DNA of 30,690 bases from Candidatus Saccharimonadota bacterium. GTDB taxonomy: Bacteria; Patescibacteriota; Saccharimonadia; Saccharimonadales; SLHW01. A model generated the notes under the pieces. It did not search any database, was not told the DNA's origin, and worked only from the letters and a program-made list of their open reading frames with translations. This document shows positions 16,256 to 23,160 of the stretch, piece after piece (position 1 is the first letter of the stretch; each line of letters opens with the position of its first letter). The DNA lies in NCBI GenBank assembly GCA_007135955.1, contig SLHW01000054.1, positions 1-30,690 on the forward strand, given 5' to 3'. A program made the position numbers and the translations under genes.

Positions 16256-17770
16256 ATGGACTACTTAGACCCAGACACAAGGCGCAGTCACACTAGAAGA
16301 CTATTTTTGGGATATGGGCTTATGGCGATTGTGATTGGACTGGGTACAATATTATTGGTATTGCTTGCATACGGCTATACCTTCGATCGAACATCGCGAA
16401 GTATTATTCAAAACGGCTTATTGTTTATACAAATGGAGCCTGTTAATGCTGAAGTTTATATCAATGGTGAGCTACGAGGAACCGGTAATCAGCGCTTGGT
16501 CTTGCCCGCCGGAAGCTATGCTATCGAGATTCGCCAAGATGGTTATCGAGCTTGGTATAATGACATTGATTTATCGGGTGGGTCAGTTGAACGCTTTCAA
16601 TACCCATTGCTGTTTCCTGAGCAAATTGTTGGGCGGACTTATCGGACATTTACTGCAGAGCCACGACTCATGACTGCTAGTCCAGATCGTCGGTGGCTGC
16701 TGATTCAGGAGGCTGAGCAGGTAGATGCCTTTGTCTTATATGATTTACGTCGTCAGATAAATTTACCTACCTTTTTTTCATTGCCGGTTGGAGTGATCAG
16801 TTCAGGAAGTTCTGACAGTAGTCTAGAGTTAGTGGAGTGGTCAAACGATAATCAGCACGTCGTCCTGCGTCATTCATTTGATGATACTGAGGAATATATT
16901 TTATTAAACCATGATGATGTAAGCTTGAGCCAGAATTTGTCTATGCGTTATGCTGATATCGATTTCACTGATATATCATTAGTTGACAAGCAGGCTGATG
17001 AATATCATCTCTTTGATAGGGTAACTGGTAAATTGGTCTATGCTCGGCTCGCTAGCGATACCACAACATTGTTGCTGGAAGATGTAGTAACGTATCGCTC
17101 TCATGGCGCTGATAGGATTTTGTTCGTTAGCAGTGGTAACGATTTGCTTGATAATAGTTCTGACAAAGAGAACGATGAAGATGAGCTTTCGGTAGTCCTC
17201 TTGGATGATGCAGAGCTGTATCAGATTATGACGTTGCCAGCCGGCGAAGCAAGTGACTACCTGCTGGACCTAGCTCGCTTTAGGAGTGATTGGTACGTTA
17301 TAGCTGGCACAAAGAATCAACGACGCATCATTGGTTACAAAAATCCCATAGAGCAGCTTGGTAGCAATAGACAACAACAGCTTGCGCCAAGTTTTACGTT
17401 ACGAACTGATGAAATGCCGGATCGTGTTACATTTTCTGGTAATGCAAGGAACGTCCTCTTGCAAAGCGCCGAAGATGTCGCAGTATTCGACTTAGAACGA
17501 GAGCAAGGCTATCGTTATAGCTTTAGCGATAGCGATAGAGGGAGAGTTAATTGGATGGATGGACATCGCATTATCAGCACTTGGAATAATCAGCTGCATG
17601 TCATAGATTTTGATGGTCGCAACCAACAACAGCTAGCTGACTGTCTAACTGATTCAGAGGTAGTGTTTGATACAGGATACGAATTTATGTATTGTGTCGC
17701 GCCAAGTGAAGGCAATATTTATGGTAGTCTTGTCCGCTATTCCCTACTTGCCGTTGATGAGTCTGACTAG
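16256..17770 (+). CDS. Membrane protein with PEGA domain and beta-propeller-like region
   Basis: 504 residues. A short cytoplasmic N-terminus is followed by a transmembrane helix (about 18-41). A PEGA domain follows at about 55-105 (VNAEVYINGELRGTG, LPAGSYAIEIRQDGYRAW). The remaining 390 or so residues are external, rich in beta-strand and aromatic/Asp patterns (SPDRRWLLIQEAE, WSNDNQHVVLRH, FSGNARNVLLQSAED), as in WD40/TolB-like propellers. PEGA domains are associated with surface proteins; no enzymatic motif is visible. The gene ends tail-to-tail with the sortase gene, overlapping it by 4 bp. The start is supported by a well-placed promoter. Confidence 0.8.
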   Translation: MDYLDPDTRRSHTRRLFLGYGLMAIVIGLGTILLVLLAYGYTFDRTSRSIIQNGLLFIQMEPVNAEVYINGELRGTGNQRLVLPAGSYAIEIRQDGYRAWYNDIDLSGGSVERFQYPLLFPEQIVGRTYRTFTAEPRLMTASPDRRWLLIQEAEQVDAFVLYDLRRQINLPTFFSLPVGVISSGSSDSSLELVEWSNDNQHVVLRHSFDDTEEYILLNHDDVSLSQNLSMRYADIDFTDISLVDKQADEYHLFDRVTGKLVYARLASDTTTLLLEDVVTYRSHGADRILFVSSGNDLLDNSSDKENDEDELSVVLLDDAELYQIMTLPAGEASDYLLDLARFRSDWYVIAGTKNQRRIIGYKNPIEQLGSNRQQQLAPSFTLRTDEMPDRVTFSGNARNVLLQSAEDVAVFDLEREQGYRYSFSDSDRGRVNWMDGHRIISTWNNQLHVIDFDGRNQQQLADCLTDSEVVFDTGYEFMYCVAPSEGNIYGSLVRYSLLAVDESD

Positions 17771-19026
17771 TCGCGTCCAGTAATTCTTTGCCAAAGTGTT
17801 GGAGCATCGCTTGGTAATTCTGTTGGCGTTGTTGTATCTCTTGGGTCTACCGAACTTTCACTGTTATCGATTGGGTCGGGGCTGATTTGCTCAGCATAAA
17901 TTGCTAGGCGGTTAATAGATGTGCCCGGAGGGTCGCAAGTTATCAATGTTGCTATCGAGTCTTTATCAGGGTGTGGATCAAGTACACTGAAGTCGGTCGG
18001 TGGCACCACTTCTTTATCGAAAATTCGGTAGACGTAGCGAATGCCGTCTTTCTCAAGCATGAAAGTATCACCCTCTTCTAACTGATTTAACAGTACGAAT
18101 GCAAATTTGTAGTTACCGCGATTGAATATATTATTGCTTGAATGTCCAAAAAAAACACTGTTGCCTATCTCACCGGGCTCTGGTGTGATTGGATAATGTA
18201 ATACCCCCTGTTCAAGTGCCTGCTGGACATCTGTTTCAGCTATTGACTGCTCTCCATAGACTACTGGTACTTCTAGATTTATTTTTGGGATTATTATTTT
18301 CGGCTCTTCGCCAACGGCAGCACTGTCATCGATAATAAGCGGCGTGGAGCTTACTACAGTACTCGGGGTGATAAATGGAGCAATAAATCGTTCATTAAAA
18401 AATCCAAACGCTCCAACTAGTAGTATTGAAAAACCAACACTTAGACCAAACACCATAGACTTTACATTTGCTTGGTGTTTTTGGTTGTTTCCAGCAATCT
18501 TTTCTAACAATGATTTTTTAATTTCTTTTATGGAACTAGACTTGGTAGCTTCTTGACCAGAAGATGAGATAGGTGTGTCTCGTGGAGTTGTTTCCGGCGA
18601 GGAGTAGTCAGTCGGTGTATTTTCACTGTCCCTGGAATTGTCACTGCTGTCCTTTGTTATAGCCGGCTGATAGATAAATTGTTTGCCATGTTGACGATAA
18701 AACTCATCCCAAACCTCGTGCTTTTCAGTATCTGATAATTCCTGGTAGTACTGATGCCAAGCTGCTTGGATTTCTGCTAGTGATTTACCTGATTCACTTA
18801 GCTCATGCATGTATTGTTGATGCTTAGACCTTTGAGGCGCTGGGACTGTTTCTGCCAGTACTTGCTCTTCTTTAGCGGAGGGCTCTTGTTTATAGAGGCT
18901 GGCAATTTTTTGACGAATAACATCAGCAGCAGGGCTCGCTTCATCGCTGCTACTTAGTGGCTCGATTCGCCTGTCCCTCTTTATCGGAAGTCCGTAATGG
19001 TTATTGTGTTCATCTTGTTGTGGCAT
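17767..19026 (-). CDS. Sortase family transpeptidase
   Basis: Sortases are membrane cysteine transpeptidases that join surface proteins or pilins to the cell wall. Of 419 residues, about 1-185 form a long charged, partly helical and partly Ser/Thr/Asp-rich cytoplasmic region, an unusual length. A transmembrane helix lies at about 190-211. The catalytic domain has His295 (FFGHSSNN), Cys364 (ATLITCDPPGTS) and Arg373 (NRLAIYAE), so the triad is intact. The TLITC and NRL pattern fits the class D/E-like sortases of monoderm bacteria. No LPXTG-type substrate was seen in the proteins of this window. Possible -10 TACAAT and GAGGGT ribosome site precede the ATG. Confidence 0.92.
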   Translation of the reverse strand: MPQQDEHNNHYGLPIKRDRRIEPLSSSDEASPAADVIRQKIASLYKQEPSAKEEQVLAETVPAPQRSKHQQYMHELSESGKSLAEIQAAWHQYYQELSDTEKHEVWDEFYRQHGKQFIYQPAITKDSSDNSRDSENTPTDYSSPETTPRDTPISSSGQEATKSSSIKEIKKSLLEKIAGNNQKHQANVKSMVFGLSVGFSILLVGAFGFFNERFIAPFITPSTVVSSTPLIIDDSAAVGEEPKIIIPKINLEVPVVYGEQSIAETDVQQALEQGVLHYPITPEPGEIGNSVFFGHSSNNIFNRGNYKFAFVLLNQLEEGDTFMLEKDGIRYVYRIFDKEVVPPTDFSVLDPHPDKDSIATLITCDPPGTSINRLAIYAEQISPDPIDNSESSVDPRDTTTPTELPSDAPTLWQRITGRD

Positions 19027-19083
19027 AGAGTACCCTCGTTATTGTACAATGTTTCTTGCACTACTTAAACGTAGTATATATTT

Positions 19084-19089
19084 TATAAT
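19084..19089 (+). promoter_or_regulatory. -10 box upstream of tRNA-Leu
   Basis: TATAAT within an AT-rich stretch (19068-19100), 23 nt before the tRNA 5' end. A clear -35 at 17 nt spacing is not visible. Confidence 0.4.
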
Positions 19090-19112
19090 AATATATAGAG
19101 TTTTGTCAATAT

Positions 19113-19197
19113 GCCGGAGTGGCGGAACTGGTAGACGCGCACGACTCAAAATCGTGTAGGGCAACCTGTGAGAGTTCGAGTCTCTCCTCCGGCACCA
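19113..19197 (+). tRNA. tRNA-Leu (anticodon CAA)
   Basis: A class II tRNA: acceptor GCCGGAG/CTCCGGC, D-arm GGCGGAACTGGTAGAC, anticodon stem CACGA/TCGTG with loop CTCAAAA (anticodon CAA, reads TTG), a variable arm, a T-arm with TTCGAGT and an encoded CCA end. Confidence 0.97.
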
Positions 19198-19216
19198 CGT
19201 CGCAATAAACTACACA

Positions 19217-19244
19217 GCCCTGCAATCAAATAGCAGAGCTTTTT
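19217..19244 (+). terminator. Terminator of tRNA-Leu
   Basis: GCCCTGC/GCAGAGC stem with one C-A mismatch, loop of 9 nt, then five T residues. It lies 19 nt after the CCA end. No T-run exists on the other side, so it is not a terminator of the minus-strand operon ending at 19303. Confidence 0.65.
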
Positions 19245-19302
19245 AATTGCCTTGAGCTTACCGCCATTTCATATTCTCCTTGCAGAAATTTGAAGATAGC
19301 CG

Positions 19303-20118
19303 CTAGTTTTCTCCTGCATCTTTTGGTTGGTGCGCGTCGTAGACTGCAGTAGTAATAGATTCAAATGGTTTTTCGGGTTGCTGAGCCAGCCAGACGGCGG
19401 CGTAGCTGGCGGTTTTTATTTGCCATAGCTCATTTTCCTCTACCCCTTTGGTAATACTGGCAGTGCCTTGATGGGCTGTAAATACTGCGTCGTGATGCTT
19501 GGTGATGATCGTCATATTGCCGATTGATAACTCCTTGACTGCTCGAGCGAGCTGCGGTTGAGTCATGTCAAAGGTAATTGGTGGTTGTTTTTTGGCTGTC
19601 TTGACGTACTTTTGCAGTTGCGACAATGATATGACACTTGTAAGACCAGGAGCACTACTCATGATGTTTGGTGTAGAGGCAATGTAGTCAAAACCATCTT
19701 TTGTCACTACCACCGGCCTAGTCGCTTTGTTGATAAACGACTCTATCAGGATTGCGGTCTCGCTATTGCGGCCAAAGTCGCCGGCGAGCATAACGGCGTC
19801 TGCCCATTCAGCCAAATCAAGCAGTTCAGCAAGGCCTTGTTTACCAAAACTACCACTTGGAGTATTTGGCAGGTAATCTCCTTGCTCGATGAGCTTGCCG
19901 GCAATTGGACGGAGTGATTTAGGTAACACGACACGAATGGCGCCGATTTGAGCCTCTTGGGCGTAGGCGTAGGAATTCATCGGGGCGCTTATGCCATTTG
20001 CATTACCGCCGACTATTAAGAGTTTGCCTGCTGACTGCTTTGTCTCTGGTTTACTCCAAAGCAGCTCAGCAAAAGCTGGTTCAGTGAGATTTTGTTCGAC
20101 GTAATCGGTATTGGTCAT
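19303..20118 (-). CDS. Divergent NAD(P)HX dehydratase-like (YjeF C-terminal, ribokinase fold) protein
   Basis: 271 residues. The fold signature resembles the ADP/ATP-dependent (S)-NAD(P)H-hydrate dehydratase family: KLLIVGGNANGISAP near 32-46, a hydrophobic helix and strand (IGAIRVVLPKSL), and ADAVMLAGDFGRNSETA near 107-122, matching the family GPGLGR-ET segment. Key motifs of the active enzymes look altered. The DADAL-type segment reads VTKDGFDYIA, the PHPGE segment reads SSAPGLTS, and the C-terminal GTGDVLAG motif is replaced around NELWQIKTASYAA. It may be a non-catalytic or re-purposed member. Its start overlaps the upstream HAD gene by 38 bp, so the two are co-translated. Confidence 0.65.
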   Translation of the reverse strand: MTNTDYVEQNLTEPAFAELLWSKPETKQSAGKLLIVGGNANGISAPMNSYAYAQEAQIGAIRVVLPKSLRPIAGKLIEQGDYLPNTPSGSFGKQGLAELLDLAEWADAVMLAGDFGRNSETAILIESFINKATRPVVVTKDGFDYIASTPNIMSSAPGLTSVISLSQLQKYVKTAKKQPPITFDMTQPQLARAVKELSIGNMTIITKHHDAVFTAHQGTASITKGVEENELWQIKTASYAAVWLAQQPEKPFESITTAVYDAHQPKDAGEN

Positions 20119-20824
20119 GCTCTTTCCTCATTTCGTAAATTAGATTTTTTCGCTCAATTACGATATCCCAGCCGTTTTTTTCGGCAATTTCATAGAGGTT
20201 GCTCTCGGGATTAAAGGCTATTGGTCGCTCAGCAAGCGATAACATTTCTATATCGCCAATCGAGTCACCTACTGCAATGCTCCCACTAGTTGATAAATTG
20301 TGCCGCTTAATTAGTCGCCGCAAATGCTTTCCTTTCCCTTCATGGGTTTTTCTGATGTGTCCAGTAAAGTATTCGTCACCTCGCTCGAATGTTTGTCCAA
20401 CCCAAGTATCAAACCCATAATGTTGGGCGAATGGTTCGACGACTTCCAGTTGTGATCCAGATATTGCAATCAGAAAGTAGTCTTTTTTCTTGAGTTCTTG
20501 GACAAGGTCTCTAGTGTAGACATAAACATTATCTTTGTGCGCCTTAATAACTCTCTCGGCAGCAAGGTCGAAATAGGCAATCTTTAACCGAGGCAAGCGC
20601 TTGTCGAATGCATCGACAACTGCTTGATCAAATTCAGCAAATGCACTACCGTGAGCCCGTTGCTTCCAGGCGTTTTCTTTATCGGCAATTTTCTTGAGGA
20701 TGCTCTCCGGGACAGCTCCCATGCGAACGAGCTCAAACGCAACTTCGCGGTAGAGCCCGCTACGAAACAGCGTTCCATCGATATCAAACGCTGCAAATGG
20801 CTTATTCGACGAAGTTTTCGTCAT
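20081..20824 (-). CDS. HAD-IB family phosphatase (first of a tandem pair)
   Basis: A SerB-like HAD hydrolase of 247 residues. Motif I is FAAFDIDGTLF with nucleophile Asp14 and acid/base Asp16. Motif II is LIAISGSQLE. The motif IV region is AVGDSIGDIEMLSLAERPIAFNP. A helical cap lies between motifs I and II. The substrate is unknown; the subfamily includes phosphoserine and other small-molecule phosphatases. It is a paralogue of the gene immediately upstream: both share the KDxVYxYTRxLxxxLK segment and end with a W-IV-ERKN-IYE block. It lies 50 bp after its paralogue and overlaps the next gene by 38 bp. Confidence 0.85.
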   Translation of the reverse strand: MTKTSSNKPFAAFDIDGTLFRSGLYREVAFELVRMGAVPESILKKIADKENAWKQRAHGSAFAEFDQAVVDAFDKRLPRLKIAYFDLAAERVIKAHKDNVYVYTRDLVQELKKKDYFLIAISGSQLEVVEPFAQHYGFDTWVGQTFERGDEYFTGHIRKTHEGKGKHLRRLIKRHNLSTSGSIAVGDSIGDIEMLSLAERPIAFNPESNLYEIAEKNGWDIVIERKNLIYEMRKEHDQYRLRRTKSH

Positions 20825-20874
20825 ACTATGACCTGAACCTTCTCTGCCCTGGACAGTTACTGCTAACTATTGTA

Positions 20875-21600
20875 TCACTTGCTTGTTGATTCAGCGAGTT
20901 GATAACCGTGCTCGTTCGGCGTGAGCTCATAGATCACATTTTTGCGTTCGACAACAATCGGCCATTTGGCAGCTTTGGCGAACTTTAGCAAATCTTGGTC
21001 AGGATTAAAAGCGATTGGCCGTTCGACTAGTTTAAGCATTGCCGCATCGCTCCCTGAATCACCAATAGCCAGGCTGTCTTTCAGGTCGAGGGAATGTTTC
21101 TTGATGAGTGACCCTAAAATAGTTGATTTGTTTTTACTAGCTATGAAACTTTCGCCAGTGAATTTGCCACCATCTCGCTTATATTCCGAGCCTACAAAAT
21201 CATCAAACTCATAGAACTTAGCAATCTGAGAGATGAGCTCTTGATGTGAGCCTGATACCGCTAATAGGAAATAATTTTCTGCCTTAAGCTGCTTAATCAG
21301 GTTTCTCGTATATGCGTACACCTGGTCTTTATATTCCGATATAACCTCGCTGACCGCATGATCAAAGTCAGTAACTGCAAGATTGTGTAGAGCAGACTCA
21401 TATTCTGATATAAGTAATGTTTCGTATGCCTTGAATGAGTTTTTGTTTTCTCTGCGCTTCCAGCGCATGCGAGCTAGTCGAATTTCTTCACGAGCTGTTT
21501 CGCCGAGTAGATTATTTTTTGCCAGCCTGTCAACAACGGCATGATACAGCTGCCATCGAATCAGTGTTCCATCAATATCAAACGCTGCAAATTTCTTCAT
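20875..21600 (-). CDS. HAD-IB family phosphatase (second of a tandem pair)
   Basis: 241 residues. Motif I is KFAAFDIDGTLI (Asp8, Asp10), motif II is LLAVSGSHQE and motif IV is SLAIGDSGSDAAMLKLVERPIAFNP. All catalytic positions expected of a HAD phosphatase are present. It matches its downstream neighbour along the full length and most strongly at the ends, so the pair probably arose by tandem duplication. The cap regions differ (RMRWKRRENKNSFKAYE here), suggesting different substrates. The gene starts 3 nt after the xth stop codon and belongs to the xth operon. Confidence 0.85.
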   Translation of the reverse strand: MKKFAAFDIDGTLIRWQLYHAVVDRLAKNNLLGETAREEIRLARMRWKRRENKNSFKAYETLLISEYESALHNLAVTDFDHAVSEVISEYKDQVYAYTRNLIKQLKAENYFLLAVSGSHQELISQIAKFYEFDDFVGSEYKRDGGKFTGESFIASKNKSTILGSLIKKHSLDLKDSLAIGDSGSDAAMLKLVERPIAFNPDQDLLKFAKAAKWPIVVERKNVIYELTPNEHGYQLAESTSK

Positions 21601-21603
21601 AGC

Positions 21604-22401
21604 TTACAGATTTAACTCAATACTAACCGGGCAGTGGTCGCTCCCCATTACGTCTGGGTGAATCTGGGCTTGCTTAACGTTATCTTTCAGTGATTCGGAT
21701 ACTAAGAAATAGTCAATCCGCCAGCCAACATTTCGGGCTCGAGAATTTGCCCAGTGGGTCCACCAGGTGTAGTGACCGTTGCCCTTAGTAAAGATACGAA
21801 ACGTATCGACAAATCCTGCTTTTATGAAGTTATCAAAGCCTTCTCGTTCTTCCTGGGTAAAGCCCTTTTTGCCGTCATTTTCTTTGGGTCGAGCTAAGTC
21901 GTCTTCGGTGTGGGCAACATTTAGGTCGCCACAGAACACCACCGGCTTTTTCTTTTCTAATTGTTTGCAATAGTCAAGAAATGCTGGATCCCATTTTGTG
22001 TGCCGCAATGGGATACGACTGAGGTCATTTTTCGCATTCGGTGTGTACACGGTCACCAAATAAAACTTATCATATTCAGCAGTAATAACTCTTCCCTCTT
22101 TGTTAGGATTGCCGTAGCTGTCTTCTGAGAGACTGTACGGCGCAATGATATCTTCTGGTAGTCCGTATTCGACCTGCAACGGGGTTGGTCTTGTTAGTAG
22201 TCCGGTGCCACTGTAGCCTTTTTTTTGGGCAGCATTCCAGTAGGCCTGGTAAGAGTCGTAATCTAGTTCAATTTGCTCTGGTGTTGCCTTGATTTCTTGA
22301 AGACACAAAATATCCGGTTGATGCTGTGTGATAAACGGCTCTAACTCGCCCTTTTTCTGCACTGCACGGATACCATTTACATTCCACGAATAAATCCTCA
22401 T
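21604..22401 (-). CDS. xth: Exodeoxyribonuclease III / AP endonuclease
   Basis: This class II AP endonuclease and 3'-5' exonuclease acts in base-excision repair. In 265 residues the family signatures are MRIYSWNVNGIRA (Asn8), CLQEIKA (Glu36, metal ligand), VFCGDLNVAHTEDDLARP, WWTHWANSRARNVGWRIDYFLVS and GSDHCPVSIEL at the C-terminus with the catalytic Asp-His. Length is normal. It is the first gene of a minus-strand operon with two HAD genes and the NAD(P)HX dehydratase-like gene. TATACT (22415-22410) lies 8 nt before the ATG, and pyrH diverges 51 bp away. Confidence 0.96.
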   Translation of the reverse strand: MRIYSWNVNGIRAVQKKGELEPFITQHQPDILCLQEIKATPEQIELDYDSYQAYWNAAQKKGYSGTGLLTRPTPLQVEYGLPEDIIAPYSLSEDSYGNPNKEGRVITAEYDKFYLVTVYTPNAKNDLSRIPLRHTKWDPAFLDYCKQLEKKKPVVFCGDLNVAHTEDDLARPKENDGKKGFTQEEREGFDNFIKAGFVDTFRIFTKGNGHYTWWTHWANSRARNVGWRIDYFLVSESLKDNVKQAQIHPDVMGSDHCPVSIELNL

Positions 22402-22409
22402 ACCTAAAT

Positions 22410-22415
22410 AGTATA
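22410..22415 (-). promoter_or_regulatory. -10 box 8 nt before the xth ATG
   Basis: TATACT on the minus strand, then an 8-nt stretch and ATG, so xth mRNA would have almost no leader. No good -35 at 17 nt. Confidence 0.5.
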
Positions 22416-22432
22416 CCTGGCTCGGGAATGTT

Positions 22433-22441
22433 TGCTACAAT
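22433..22441 (+). promoter_or_regulatory. Extended -10 promoter of pyrH
   Basis: TGC-TACAAT, an extended -10, 11 nt before the ATG at 22453. The predicted leader is about 5 nt with no room for a ribosome binding site. No -35 is recognisable. Confidence 0.5.
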
Positions 22442-22452
22442 GACTATCTAGA

Positions 22453-23160
22453 ATGTATAAACGCGTGTTACTTAAGTTTTCTGGAGAGCAATTAGCTGGC
22501 GAGCATGAGTTTGGCGTTGATCCGAAAATCGCCCAGTACTTAGCCGAAGAACTTAAAAGTGCCACACAGTTAGGTTGCGAAATAGTAATTGTTGTCGGTG
22601 GTGGCAATATGGTTCGTGGTGCTGAGCTGGCTGGCAACGGTATTCGCCGGGTAACAGCTGACCAAATGGGTATGCTTAGCGGACTGATGAACGCCATGGC
22701 GCTAACTGACATTTTTGAGTATGAGGGAGTGTCGACGCGCTGTACGAGTAATATTTACGCCGAGCAGGTTGCCGAGAGCTACTCGTATCGCTTGGCAGAA
22801 AAGCATCTAGAGCGTGGCCGGGTATTAATTATTGCTGGTGGACTTGGTCGGCCATACTTTACCCACGATACCGCAGCGGTATCATTAGCATTAGAGCTTG
22901 ACTGTGAGGCAGTGCTTAAAGGTACTAAAGTAGCTGGCGTATTCGATAAAGATCCTGAGCAGCACAATAACGCTGAAAAATTCGACAACCTTGATTATCA
23001 GCATGCCCTAGAGAACGGTGCCATTAAGGTTATGGATAAAGCGGCACTTGGGCTGGCCATGGAGCAATCGATGCCGGTGGTGGTTTTTGACGTTATGCAG
23101 CCTGGCAACATAACCAAAGTTATTCAACGTACAGCCGGCGTCGGTACACTTGTTAGTTAA
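22453..23160 (+). CDS. pyrH: Uridylate kinase (UMP kinase)
   Basis: PyrH phosphorylates UMP to UDP with ATP in pyrimidine nucleotide synthesis. The amino-acid-kinase fold is clear in 235 residues: YKRVLLKFSGEQLAG at the N-terminus, IVVGGGNMVRGAELAG, the UMP-binding stretch RRVTADQMGMLSGLMNAMAL, FTHDTAAVSLALEL, and KGTKVAGVFDKDP. Length is normal for the bacterial hexameric enzyme. It is divergent from xth and converges on the clp gene with an 8-bp tail overlap. The usual neighbours tsf and frr are not adjacent. Confidence 0.96.
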   Translation: MYKRVLLKFSGEQLAGEHEFGVDPKIAQYLAEELKSATQLGCEIVIVVGGGNMVRGAELAGNGIRRVTADQMGMLSGLMNAMALTDIFEYEGVSTRCTSNIYAEQVAESYSYRLAEKHLERGRVLIIAGGLGRPYFTHDTAAVSLALELDCEAVLKGTKVAGVFDKDPEQHNNAEKFDNLDYQHALENGAIKVMDKAALGLAMEQSMPVVVFDVMQPGNITKVIQRTAGVGTLVS

